Both the position numbers and the translations under genes were made by a program. The notes beneath the pieces were generated by a model that was not told the origin of the DNA, searched no databases, and worked only from the letters and a program-made list of their open reading frames with translations. Shown piece by piece: positions 17,261 to 23,618 of a DNA stretch of 50,463 bases. The stretch is from Clostridia bacterium (GTDB taxonomy: Bacteria; Bacillota; Clostridia; Oscillospirales; Acutalibacteraceae). The stretch covers positions 1-50,463 of the forward strand of contig JAFXFF010000004.1 in NCBI GenBank assembly GCA_017520705.1. The letters are read 5' to 3'. Every line of letters begins with the position of its first letter. Positions within the stretch are counted from its first letter, which is position 1.

Positions 17261-17296
17261 AAACAAACGCACCACCTCACGGTGATGCGTCTGTTT
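17261..17296 (-). terminator. Terminator downstream of the tRNA-Arg fragment
   Basis: Inverted repeat AAACAAACGCACCACC-TCAC-GGTGATGCGTCTGTTTT (one mismatch, G-T pairs). It is the original terminator of the host tRNA gene. Confidence 0.65.
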
Positions 17297-17298
17297 TC

Positions 17299-17346
17299 TG
17301 GCCCGCCCGGAGGGATTCGAACCCCCGGCCTTTGGAATCGGAAGCC
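17299..17346 (-). other. attL: displaced 3' part of tRNA-Arg(CCG)
   Basis: The minus strand reads, 5' to 3', an anticodon loop remnant TTCCGAT, stem TCCAA, variable AGGCC, T-arm GGGGG-TTCGAAT-CCCTC, acceptor CGGGCGG, G and CCA. The 5' half of a tRNA is absent; the sequence changes to phage-type DNA beyond about 17346. This is the usual left junction of a prophage integrated by a tyrosine recombinase into a tRNA 3' end. The intact tRNA-Arg(CCG) should lie at the right junction outside the window. Confidence 0.75.
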
Positions 17347-17398
17347 CGGGGGAAAATCGCGGGAAGGCTTGATATTACTGGGTTTGTTTGTTTTCGTT

Positions 17399-17418
17399 GA
17401 CGCACATTCGACGCACAT
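17399..17418. repeat. Tandem GACGCACAT, possible integrase arm sites
   Basis: Two copies of GACGCACAT 11 bp apart (17399-17407, 17410-17418) between attL and the integrase gene. A related inverse TGTGCGT follows at about 17462. They could be arm-type sites for the integrase. Confidence 0.35.
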
Positions 17419-17495
17419 AGAGTAGGAAAGAGGGTGTTTTGACTCACATAACAATCATTTTTGTGCGTTTTTGATTCTAAGGAGGGGGGTGACGG

Positions 17496-17534
17496 CTCTA
17501 ACGTGCATGTTTACGTAGATGATGCACGTTAGAG
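17496..17534. repeat. Perfect 13-bp inverted repeat next to integrase stop
   Basis: CTCTAACGTGCAT (17496-17508) and ATGCACGTTAGAG (17522-17534) with a 13-nt centre, 3 bp from the end of the integrase gene. It lacks a T-run, so it may be a protein-binding site or a hairpin in the mRNA tail. Confidence 0.6.
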
Positions 17535-17537
17535 GGG

Positions 17538-18713
17538 TTACCCGATGCCGCGGGCGGCGAAGAAGGCGTCCAGCTTATCCACCTGCGATTGCTGGTGCTC
17601 GGCGGTGACGTGGGTGTAGATGTTGAGGGTGGTTTGAATATCCTTGTGGCCCATCTGCGCTTTCACGGTTACAGCGTCCATCCCGGCCATCACCATATTG
17701 GTGGCGCAGGTGTGGCGTAGCATATGCGGCGTCAGACGTGGAATGACGAAAGGCACGCCCTTGGGGTCAAACTTGGAGGTGGGCTGCTGGATGAACGTAC
17801 CGTATTTCAAATTAAGGTCCAGCAGATAGGAATCCCACATCCGCCGCCAGGCGGTATCGTTGAACATTCGGCCGCGGGTGTCGGTGACGACCAAGTCGAA
17901 GGGGGAGCGGTCAGCCAGGAGGGGGCGCAGGTAGTCGATCAGGCGCTGCGGCATATTCACCGTGCGCTCGGCGGTGGGTGTTTTGCCGCCGGATTTGACG
18001 ACGGGGCGTCCGTTCACCATACCTACGGAGCGGGTGACCGCCAGCGTACCGCGGTCCAGATCCACATCCCGCACCTGCAGGGGGATCAGCTCGCCGCGGC
18101 GCAAGCCTGCCAGCATCATGATCATAGCGGCGGTCTGCGCCCGGTGGGGCGTGTCCAGGATCCAGCGTTGCTCCTCGGCGGTCAGTGCGCGGCGATGCTC
18201 CTTCTTGGCGTGACGGTCGATCTCCAGATAATTGGCGGGGTTATAATAGACAGCGCGGTCGGAGATCGCCAGCTCGAAGACGCCGGCGGCGGTGCGCTGA
18301 TAATCCACGAGGGTCTTTTTGGCCGCCGGCTTGCCGGTGCCGTTGGATTTCTGCGCCAGCGCGTCCAGATGCACCTGCAGATCGGAGCGGGTGATCTTGG
18401 ATAGGGGGAGGTCGCCTACCACGTCGCACCAGTAGTTGATGCGGCTGCGGATGCCGGAGTAATAGGCGGGGGACACCTTACCCTCCTTCAGCCGCAGGAA
18501 GCGCTCTGCCCACGTGGAAAACGGCAGGTCACCGGAGAGAACGTCCCCGCCCTTGTGGAGCTGGTAGCGCAATTCGTCAGCCTTACGCTCCAGCTCGGTG
18601 ATGGTGGTGGCGTATACGGATTTGTATTTGGGTTTGTCGTTTTCATCGAGGCCGAGATAGATGCGCGTAAGATAGCGACCGTCGGGGCGCTTGGTATATT
18701 TTGCGCGGGGCAT
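17538..18713 (-). CDS. int: Prophage tyrosine recombinase / integrase
   Basis: Catalyses site-specific integration and, with an excisionase, excision. It is 391 residues: an N-terminal arm-binding AP2-like domain (RPDGRYLTRIYLG), a core-binding SAM-like domain (about 62-165), and a catalytic domain with Arg205 (AGLRRGEL), Lys244, His330-x-x-Arg333 (HMLRHT), His356 (GHKD) and Tyr366 (NIYTHV). All catalytic residues are present. The site AAGGAGGT precedes the ATG. It lies about 190 bp from the tRNA-Arg att site, the normal arrangement. Confidence 0.95.
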   Translation of the reverse strand: MPRAKYTKRPDGRYLTRIYLGLDENDKPKYKSVYATTITELERKADELRYQLHKGGDVLSGDLPFSTWAERFLRLKEGKVSPAYYSGIRSRINYWCDVVGDLPLSKITRSDLQVHLDALAQKSNGTGKPAAKKTLVDYQRTAAGVFELAISDRAVYYNPANYLEIDRHAKKEHRRALTAEEQRWILDTPHRAQTAAMIMMLAGLRRGELIPLQVRDVDLDRGTLAVTRSVGMVNGRPVVKSGGKTPTAERTVNMPQRLIDYLRPLLADRSPFDLVVTDTRGRMFNDTAWRRMWDSYLLDLNLKYGTFIQQPTSKFDPKGVPFVIPRLTPHMLRHTCATNMVMAGMDAVTVKAQMGHKDIQTTLNIYTHVTAEHQQSQVDKLDAFFAARGIG

Positions 18714-18738
18714 AAGGTCACCTCCTTAGGGTGTGGGG

Positions 18739-19209
18739 TTAGCGGTTAAAATAGATGGCTATAGCAATCACGGCGCCGACCGCGGCGATTATCAGAAGCC
18801 AGAAGGATAGGCCAATCTTTTTGGGTGGGGCATAAGAGACAGATTTGGGAAGGATTGAGGGGGCGGATTCCAACGGTTTGCTTTGACGAATCTCTTCTAG
18901 TAACGCAGAGAACTCTCCCGGATCGCCGCCACTGTACAGCTCGTATGGAGCAATTGCGTCAAATGTTCTGATAATGGCTATTGTGGTTTCTGTATAGGAA
19001 CTGATATTGTACGATTTTTTCGCGGTCTCTCTTTGATATTTCATGAAAAGAGAGTAAACTTTTTCAAATTCCACGCGAGATAAGTTGTGGTCGGCATCCG
19101 GCAGATTAATAATACAGTTAGATATTTGAGCAAGGGAAAGATCGGCGACACCGCCGCTTTTAATTGTTTGAATGGCTGTTATGGCTTGCATTGCGGAAAG
19201 ATAATCCAT
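18739..19209 (-). CDS. Tail-anchored membrane protein of the lysogeny region, unknown
   Basis: Not recognised. It has 156 residues: a helical soluble part (about 1-128) followed by a single C-terminal membrane helix (about 133-153) ending in YFNR, so most of it faces the cytoplasm. AAGGAGG lies 6 nt before the ATG. It sits between repressor and integrase on the lysogenic strand, a usual place for genes expressed in the lysogen such as superinfection exclusion; that role is only a guess. The neighbouring 19228-19479 gene also encodes a membrane protein. Confidence 0.7.
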   Translation of the reverse strand: MDYLSAMQAITAIQTIKSGGVADLSLAQISNCIINLPDADHNLSRVEFEKVYSLFMKYQRETAKKSYNISSYTETTIAIIRTFDAIAPYELYSGGDPGEFSALLEEIRQSKPLESAPSILPKSVSYAPPKKIGLSFWLLIIAAVGAVIAIAIYFNR

Positions 19210-19227
19210 AAAAATCCTCCTTACACA

Positions 19228-19479
19228 TCAATCGGGGCGGACGGACAGCGAGGAAAGGAAGGCTGCCGCGTAGCCGATGATGAAAGCGGTAGTGTGCTGG
19301 CTGAAATTCGCCACGCCAATCCACATACCGACGGAGAGTAAGCCCAGCCAGATTACGAGAGTGGCGATATTCTTGCCAACCGACCGCATCCACCAGTACC
19401 TAAGCGTACCGATGATCTGAGAAAAGCCAAAAATGCCAACAAAATAAAAAATAGCGAGAGAGATAATAAAGCCGAACAT
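19228..19479 (-). CDS. Small membrane protein of the lysogeny region, unknown
   Basis: An 83-residue protein with two to three hydrophobic segments (about 3-22, 36-57 and 62-77) and little soluble sequence. AGGAGG precedes the ATG. It is on the same strand as, and 18 bp from, the tail-anchored protein gene, so the two are probably cotranscribed from the repressor side. Membrane location is clear; function is not. Confidence 0.65.
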   Translation of the reverse strand: MFGFIISLAIFYFVGIFGFSQIIGTLRYWWMRSVGKNIATLVIWLGLLSVGMWIGVANFSQHTTAFIIGYAAAFLSSLSVRPD

Positions 19480-19501
19480 ATTACATTCCTCCTGTTTTTA
19501 A

Positions 19502-20146
19502 TCACTCAACGTTGCGGAGGAGCAGGCGGGGGAGGCCGATGATGCTGCACTGCTCCAGATCCACGCCGCTGATGGTACGGGGCGGGTAGATGGGATTGAG
19601 GGGAACCAGGCGCATACCGTCCTGCAGCTGCTCCACCTTCTTGAGGGTGGCGTTTTCGCCGTCGTAGCGAATCAGCGCCACCTGCCCGTCACGCTCCAAG
19701 GAGGGGGTGCGGAGCACCAGCACCACGTCCCCGTCCAGATAGAAGGGGTACATACTATCCCCGCACACACGCAGGGCCAGATAATCCTCTGCCGGTCTGC
19801 CGCCCAGGGCAGAGCGGGGGAATTCGGCAGTGGCGCCCTCCCAATCGGTGATAGCAATATGATCGAAGCCGGCAGCCACCTCACCCAATACCGGGAAACA
19901 GACCACATCGTCTGTGACCGACGGTATTGGGCTTTTTTCTTTTACGTCGGTAGTGCCGCGCAGGTATTCTACCGATACGCCGAGGAAATCGGCGATACCG
20001 TGGAGATATCGACGGTAGGAAGTGTTGCGACCAGCCATCCAGTTACCAAAGCAAGAGCTGACCAGACCCAAGTGGTTGGTAAGGTCGATCTTTTTAAGCC
20101 CTTGCGCTTTGAGTTCGGCGACAATTCGCTCTAACGTGAGATCCAT
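19502..20146 (-). CDS. Phage repressor, XRE HTH plus S24 (LexA/CI-like) peptidase
   Basis: Maintains lysogeny by binding operators in the 20150-20640 control region. It has 214 residues: an N-terminal helix-turn-helix (about 5-62) and a C-terminal S24 domain with Ala92-Gly93 as the likely self-cleavage bond (GEVAAGF), Ser131 in CGDSMYP and Lys169 in ATLKKVE. So induction by RecA-stimulated autocleavage is expected. A GTG two codons upstream is in frame, but AAAGGAG is 7 nt from this ATG. The operators GCACA-N2-TGTGC nearby are its probable targets. Confidence 0.9.
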   Translation of the reverse strand: MDLTLERIVAELKAQGLKKIDLTNHLGLVSSCFGNWMAGRNTSYRRYLHGIADFLGVSVEYLRGTTDVKEKSPIPSVTDDVVCFPVLGEVAAGFDHIAITDWEGATAEFPRSALGGRPAEDYLALRVCGDSMYPFYLDGDVVLVLRTPSLERDGQVALIRYDGENATLKKVEQLQDGMRLVPLNPIYPPRTISGVDLEQCSIIGLPRLLLRNVE

Positions 20147-20170
20147 ATACACACTCCTTTGTTAAAAATA

Positions 20171-20182
20171 GCACATATGTGC
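20171..20182. promoter_or_regulatory. Operator O1 (GCACATATGTGC)
   Basis: A perfect 12-bp palindrome 25 bp upstream of the repressor start, likely an autoregulatory site. Confidence 0.65.
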
Positions 20183-20233
20183 GAAATAAAAGTGTGCAAA
20201 ACGCCGAAAAACTCACAAGCGTGCGAAAAGTCG

Positions 20234-20263
20234 TTGACAAATCGCACAAATGTGCGATATTAT
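20234..20263 (+). promoter_or_regulatory. Rightward promoter with operator O2 in spacer
   Basis: TTGACA (20234-20239), 18-bp spacer, TATTAT (20258-20263). TCGCACAAATGTGCGA (20242-20257) fills the spacer, so a bound repressor would block polymerase. The transcript runs rightward through 20270-20610, antisense to the leftward unit, and may continue to the Cro-like gene. Confidence 0.7.
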
Positions 20264-20330
20264 GTACTTGCGCTGAGGGGCGCGGACAAGCACACAGATG
20301 TTTTGCACAGAGAGGGTGGACCTTAGGCGG

Positions 20331-20357
20331 CAGGGTGTTCGCGCACCCTGCCGCTGC
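20331..20357 (+). other. Strong RNA hairpin in control region
   Basis: GGCGGCAGGGTG-TTCG-CGCACCCTGCCGC forms a stem of about 11 bp near the start of the rightward transcript. There is no T-run, so it is more likely a structured leader or antisense RNA element than a terminator. Confidence 0.45.
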
Positions 20358-20480
20358 AGATGCATTTTCCCGTCAAAACAGTCAAGCGGATTCTGCCTGT
20401 GATGGGGCAGACCGCAGAGTCGCGAAACTCCTTCGTCACCGTCATAGAGGCTGTAGGAATGCACCAAACCCGTCAGTCTC

Positions 20481-20558
20481 TCACCGGCACGGTAAGCCGG
20501 GGACGGAACGGAGGGACGTCATGAGAGCTTTAAGAATCTTATCTAAAAGTTTCTCCAT
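20481..20558 (-). CDS. Small ORF, 25-residue amphipathic peptide (candidate)
   Basis: Starts MEKLLDKILKAL, giving a short amphipathic helix, and ends in PCR. AAAGGAGGT (20568-20576) lies 9 nt before the ATG, one of the best ribosome sites in the region, and a consensus leftward promoter is about 55 nt upstream of the ATG. A convergent rightward promoter would make RNA complementary to the whole unit. I do not recognise the peptide. The arrangement recalls type I toxin-antitoxin loci or a phage switch peptide, but neither is proven. Confidence 0.45.
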   Translation of the reverse strand: MEKLLDKILKALMTSLRSVPGLPCR

Positions 20559-20586
20559 GACAGCAACACCTCCTTTGATTTTTTGA
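20521..20586 (+). CDS. Small ORF, 21 residues, opposite strand (candidate)
   Basis: Starts MRALRILSKSFSM, with GGAGGG 5 nt upstream of the ATG. It overlaps the minus-strand small ORF by 38 bp and would be read from the rightward promoter. It could simply be the complement of a real minus-strand gene and its ribosome site, so confidence is low. Confidence 0.25.
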   Translation: MRALRILSKSFSMTATPPLIF

Positions 20587-20592
20587 AACAGC

Positions 20593-20604
20593 ACACAAAT
20601 GTGC
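20593..20604. promoter_or_regulatory. Operator O3 (ACACAAATGTGC)
   Basis: A half-site variant of the GCACA-N2-TGTGC pattern with an AA centre like O2. It lies just downstream of the leftward -10 box. Confidence 0.55.
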
Positions 20605-20616
20605 GGTTTCACCCTC

Positions 20617-20645
20617 TTTATACCACACATTTGTGTGCTTGTCAA
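20617..20645 (-). promoter_or_regulatory. Leftward promoter with operator O4 in spacer
   Basis: Minus strand: TTGACA (20640-20645), 17-bp spacer, TATAAA (20617-20622). O4, CACACATTTGTGTG (20624-20637), fills the spacer just as O2 does in the rightward promoter. It may drive the small ORF and, by readthrough, the repressor. Confidence 0.7.
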
Positions 20646-20672
20646 CAAATTTATACATAAGGAGGCGTATAT

Positions 20673-20861
20673 ATGGAGCCTTGGATCGCTGAGGTCGTAG
20701 GCAAAATGCACATCCACAGAATCACGCAGGAAGCCTTGGCAGAGCGTGTTGGTGTCCGCCGCGAGCATATCTGCAAGGTGCTGGGCGGCAAAGAGAGCGG
20801 CGCAAAGCTGAAGGATAAGATCTTGACCGCCGTGGATGAAATGATCGAGATGAAATCGTGA
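20673..20861 (+). CDS. Cro-like XRE DNA-binding protein
   Basis: A 62-residue single helix-turn-helix protein: MHIHRITQEALAERVGVRREHICKVLGG reads as helices 1-3, followed by a short C-terminal helix. The site AAGGAGG is 8 nt before the ATG. It is the first rightward gene after the control region, the place of Cro in lambda-like switches, so it probably competes with the repressor for the GCACA-type operators; this is inferred from position. The upstream promoter is unclear: TTGTGT with TATACA has only a 15-bp spacer. Confidence 0.78.
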   Translation: MEPWIAEVVGKMHIHRITQEALAERVGVRREHICKVLGGKESGAKLKDKILTAVDEMIEMKS

Positions 20862-20877
20862 GAAAGGAGTGGAAGGA

Positions 20878-21300
20878 ATGGCAAGAGTAGCGAGAGGGAT
20901 TCACCAAGTACATATCAGCACCGAGTGGAAGGACGTGCCGGTGCTGATGGACGTGGCCGCGGTGGCGCGGGTGCTGGGACGCAACCACGAAGCTGTCCGC
21001 CGCGCCATACAGCAAGAACGGCTGCCCGGAATCAAAGTGGGCGGCGGTTGGCTGGTCCGTAAGGATCAGCTGATGGCGCACCTGGGATATGCTCAGTGGG
21101 AAATTGAGCGGTACGGCTACGGCATGAACACCGCGCCGGACGTGGGCGGGTACGGTCCTATGGTGAAGGACGAGATCAAGGGCGCCCTCCATCGGAAGGA
21201 GGGAAACGAACAATCCCCCAGTCACGGCGAGGCCGTGACAGCCCCCTTTACACAAGGGGGCCACGCCGCTAACGCGGCTATGGAGGGGGTGGTGGCGTGA
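20878..21300 (+). CDS. Excisionase-like HTH_17 protein with repeat-encoded C-terminus
   Basis: A 140-residue protein. Residues about 20-65 (MDVAAVARVLGRNHEAVRRAIQ...LPGIKVGGGWLVRKDQL) form a MerR/excisionase-type winged helix, so it may act as excisionase or early regulator. The last 30 residues (QSPSHGEAVT, then APFTQGGHAANAA) are the translation of a multi-hairpin DNA repeat at 21211-21280; the ancestral protein may have ended earlier. AAAGGAG at 20863-20869 supports this ATG rather than a GTG nine bases upstream. GTGA overlaps the next start. Confidence 0.72.
   Translation: MARVARGIHQVHISTEWKDVPVLMDVAAVARVLGRNHEAVRRAIQQERLPGIKVGGGWLVRKDQLMAHLGYAQWEIERYGYGMNTAPDVGGYGPMVKDEIKGALHRKEGNEQSPSHGEAVTAPFTQGGHAANAAMEGVVA
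21211..21280 (+). repeat. Multi-hairpin repeat R1 (inside a CDS)
   Basis: Three consecutive hairpins: GTCACGGC-gag-GCCGTGAC, CCCCCTT-tacac-AAGGGGG and GCCGC-taac-GCGGC. It is read in frame as the C-terminus of the HTH_17 protein. Confidence 0.85.
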
Positions 21301-21500
21301 GTTACATAGAGAAGCTCAAAAAGGTACGCCCCGAGCTGGTGAAACGGCGTGGGCGGGACAAGCACATCGGCTGTCCCGGCAACCACTTTGTGGGTGCGCC
21401 GATGATCCACGACGACGATTGCTTCATGGAGCCCACCTGCGAAGCTTGCTGGATGCGTTCCTGGGACGGAGAGCCCTACCAAGGAGGCGCGGCAGTATGA
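21297..21500 (+). CDS. Small Cys-containing phage protein
   Basis: 67 residues starting at GTG, overlapping the previous stop (GTGA). Cys pairs in GCPG, DDDCF and TCEACW suggest a zinc-binding knuckle. Its basic N-terminus (KLKKVRPELVKRRGRDK) would suit nucleic-acid contact. It is coupled to the next gene by a 4-bp overlap (ATGA). No family is recognised. Confidence 0.6.
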   Translation: MSYIEKLKKVRPELVKRRGRDKHIGCPGNHFVGAPMIHDDDCFMEPTCEACWMRSWDGEPYQGGAAV

Positions 21501-22075
21501 CCGAGATCGTATTCCAGTACCGCGGGGTGCAGCTCTGGCAGACCCACCGCGGGTTTGAGGTGGTGGAGAACGGACGGCTGCTGGCGGTAGCACAGGTGTC
21601 GGTGGTGGCGGAGCGGATGTTTCTCTACCGGGCGTTGGCGCTGGCCACGGCTGAGGTGGAGCAGATGCAACAGCAGGCCGCCTTTACCGAGGAGGGGAAG
21701 CGGGTGTTTTTTCCGCCGCCGGCTGAGCCCACACCTCCGCCCCCGAAAAAGAAAACCTCCGCGCCGTTTGTCAAACCGACGGTGGAGGAGATCGACGCCT
21801 ATTGTGCCGAGCGGAAGAACGGGCTAAGCGGGCAAGCCATCTACGACCACTATGAGGCCAACGGCTGGATGGTGGGGCGGGTGAAGATGAAGGACTGGAG
21901 GGCGGCGGTGCGCACCTGGGAGAAGAAGGCGGCAGAGTTTGCCCCGCCTTCGGCGCCGAAGAAAGGTGTGGCGCTGACCAATCCCGAGCACAGCAATCTG
22001 GACATTAACGCTTATGAGGACGAGCTGTTGCGGTTTCGCCCGAAATTTAAGAAAGGAGAGAGCGCCGATGGATGA
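21497..22075 (+). CDS. Phage protein with replisome-organiser-type C-terminal domain
   Basis: 192 residues. The N-terminal half (1-75) is a small beta/alpha domain of unknown type, followed by a Pro/Lys-rich linker. The C-terminal segment PTVEEIDAYCAERKNGLSGQ with YDHYEANGWMVGRV and MKDWRAAVRTWEK is a motif I know from phage and mobile-element replication proteins of Firmicutes (DnaD-like or primosome-associated). AAGGAGG lies upstream. It probably helps replication initiation together with the Rep-like protein encoded downstream. Confidence 0.65.
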   Translation: MTEIVFQYRGVQLWQTHRGFEVVENGRLLAVAQVSVVAERMFLYRALALATAEVEQMQQQAAFTEEGKRVFFPPPAEPTPPPPKKKTSAPFVKPTVEEIDAYCAERKNGLSGQAIYDHYEANGWMVGRVKMKDWRAAVRTWEKKAAEFAPPSAPKKGVALTNPEHSNLDINAYEDELLRFRPKFKKGESADG

Positions 22076-22400
22076 TCTAAGAGGGATTTGGGCGGACGAT
22101 ACCGCCCACTATCTGACGGATATGCGTCACCCCGTAATACGGCGGGAGTGGGAGAAGCGACAGATCGAACGCGGTTGGTATCCGGCGGATGCGGCATCCC
22201 TGCGCGATCGGCGGCAGTTTGACCGCGAGATGGTGGCCAAGTACGGCGAGATCTGTCCGCCGCCGGCAAGGACCGAGTGGCATCTGAAGATCTACGACAT
22301 ACTGGACGCCCAAGAGGAGAGGGCCGAACGAGAAAAAGCGGAGGCGATCGCCGCCAGGAACGTGACATACGAGGAGGTGTATGTGGATGAAGCGATATGA
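22068..22400 (+). CDS. Phage early protein, unknown
   Basis: 110 residues, strongly charged and helical, starting MDDLRGIWADDTAHYL. AAAGGAG lies 11 nt before the ATG. It overlaps the previous gene by 8 bp and the following gene by 14 bp, so it is part of the early operon. The C-terminal half (EERAEREKAEAIAARNVTYEEV) looks coiled. I do not recognise a family. Confidence 0.6.
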   Translation: MDDLRGIWADDTAHYLTDMRHPVIRREWEKRQIERGWYPADAASLRDRRQFDREMVAKYGEICPPPARTEWHLKIYDILDAQEERAEREKAEAIAARNVTYEEVYVDEAI

Positions 22401-22581
22401 AAAAGTGGCCGCGGTGCTGATGGTGCTGGGAATGGCGCTGAGTATGTATCTGGCCATGCGGTCGGATGCCGGCACCATCGCGGAGGGGGCGCTGTGGCCG
22501 TGGCTGCTGCTGGCCGCGGCTCTGCAGTTGACTGCAATGGGAATCGTGAAAAAGGGCGCAAAAAAAGACCCGACAGAGTGA
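22387..22581 (+). CDS. Small two-TM membrane protein
   Basis: 64 residues with two hydrophobic segments (about 7-24 and 35-52) and a basic C-terminus KKGAKKDPTE. GAGGAGGT at 22370-22377 fits this ATG (9 nt) better than the one at 22381. It resembles a small holin in layout, but its place in the early operon argues against a lysis role. No named family. Confidence 0.55.
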   Translation: MKRYEKVAAVLMVLGMALSMYLAMRSDAGTIAEGALWPWLLLAAALQLTAMGIVKKGAKKDPTE

Positions 22582-22773
22582 GGGCTCTGTCGAGTCAACG
22601 TGTTGGAGCGGAGTGGGACCCCCGCTACCAAAAGTATAGCAAAATTCGAGCGAAAAATCAAGAGATTTTTCGGCACTTTGAAAACCGAACGAAGCCGCAA
22701 AAACAGGGGGTTTTTCGCCCCCTGTTGCGAGCTTGGTAAGAGTATTAGTTCACCGACGGAAAGGAGGGGGGAA
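22571..22773 (+). other. Hairpin-rich gap upstream of the Rep-like gene (possible origin)
   Basis: Contains GACAGAG-tgaggg-CTCTGTC at 22571-22590 and CAGGGGG-tttttcg-CCCCCTG at about 22705-22726, separated by an AT-rich stretch with AAAAATC repeats. No gene is seen. Origins of HUH-type Rep proteins are often hairpins beside the rep gene. A regulatory terminator/attenuator is the alternative. Confidence 0.35.
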
Positions 22774-23568
22774 ATGTATATCCGCAAGACGTGGAAGGCA
22801 GGGCGGACGGTGGAGGTGAAGAAGACCTACTCAGCGCGCTACGGAAAGAAGATTCCGAGAGGTGAGAATATCAAGCAGACATCCGAGGCGCAGGAGGCGG
22901 TAAACTATCGTAATGCCGTGGACGAGCTGCGGAGGATCCTCAACGCCAACTATAAACCGGGAGACTGGCATGCGGTATTCACCTACCCTAATGCGAAACC
23001 TCCTACCCCTCTGCAGGCGAAGCGAGATAAGGAGAGGTTTACGCGAAAACTACGTGAGATGTACAAAGAGTTGGGGCCGGAGTTAAAATACGTGCAGTCT
23101 GTCGAGTATAAGCACAAACGTATTCACCACCACATGGTGATTCCAAATCTACCCGGTGGTATGGAGCCGGTGAAGCGGTTGTGGAAGCAACTGCTGGCCG
23201 AGACCTACTATACCCCCGAAGAGCAGGAGAGGGGAGAGCCACTGCACTTACGCTTTCCTTGGTCGCCACTGGACGATTCGGGACAGTACGGCGAGCTGGC
23301 GGAATATCTGATCAAGGAGACCAGCCAGAGTTACAAAGACCCCGATGCTATTTGTAAGCGACGATACAGCGCCAGCCGCAACCTGATCCGCCCTAAGCCG
23401 GAGGTGGAGATCATCGACGCCAAGACGTGGAAAAAGGAGGCGCCGGAACGTAAAGGGTACTACATCGACAAAAACGCCAGCTTCGAGGGCGTCAGTATGG
23501 AGAACGGCCTGCAGATGCAGGCGACCGTCTACGTGGAGATTGCACGTGTGGCGCGGATGAGATGCTAA
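22774..23568 (+). CDS. HUH-type replication-initiator-like endonuclease
   Basis: 264 residues. Motif order fits single-tyrosine HUH Rep nucleases: a strand WHAVFTYPN (about 65-73), then HHHMVIP (His118-120), then YLIK (Tyr178, Lys181). Such proteins nick one strand to start rolling-circle-type replication and bind the 5' end through Tyr. The site AAGGAGGGGG is 3-8 nt before this ATG; an upstream in-frame extension crosses hairpin DNA and is unlikely. It is the only replication enzyme seen in the prophage. Recognition rests on motifs only; the closest families are REP/G2P-like. Confidence 0.7.
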   Translation: MYIRKTWKAGRTVEVKKTYSARYGKKIPRGENIKQTSEAQEAVNYRNAVDELRRILNANYKPGDWHAVFTYPNAKPPTPLQAKRDKERFTRKLREMYKELGPELKYVQSVEYKHKRIHHHMVIPNLPGGMEPVKRLWKQLLAETYYTPEEQERGEPLHLRFPWSPLDDSGQYGELAEYLIKETSQSYKDPDAICKRRYSASRNLIRPKPEVEIIDAKTWKKEAPERKGYYIDKNASFEGVSMENGLQMQATVYVEIARVARMRC

Positions 23569-23618
23569 GGAGGGGGATTTCTCCTCTTTGCCATAAAAAT
23601 GTGAAAGGATGAAGAAGA

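Noticed and set aside
17227-17454. 75-residue minus-strand frame over the tRNA-Arg fragment
   Set aside because: Consists of att site, terminator and intergenic DNA.
20213-20467. 84-residue minus-strand frame in the control region
   Set aside because: Runs through the rightward promoter and O2 and lacks a good ribosome site.
20179-20586. 135-residue plus-strand frame across the control region
   Set aside because: It would include the rightward promoter and operator O2 in coding sequence and has no ribosome site at its start; only the short ATG at 20521 has one.
22387-22581. Holin call for the small two-TM protein
   Set aside because: It lies in the early operon, with no endolysin nearby; lysis genes are probably beyond the right edge.
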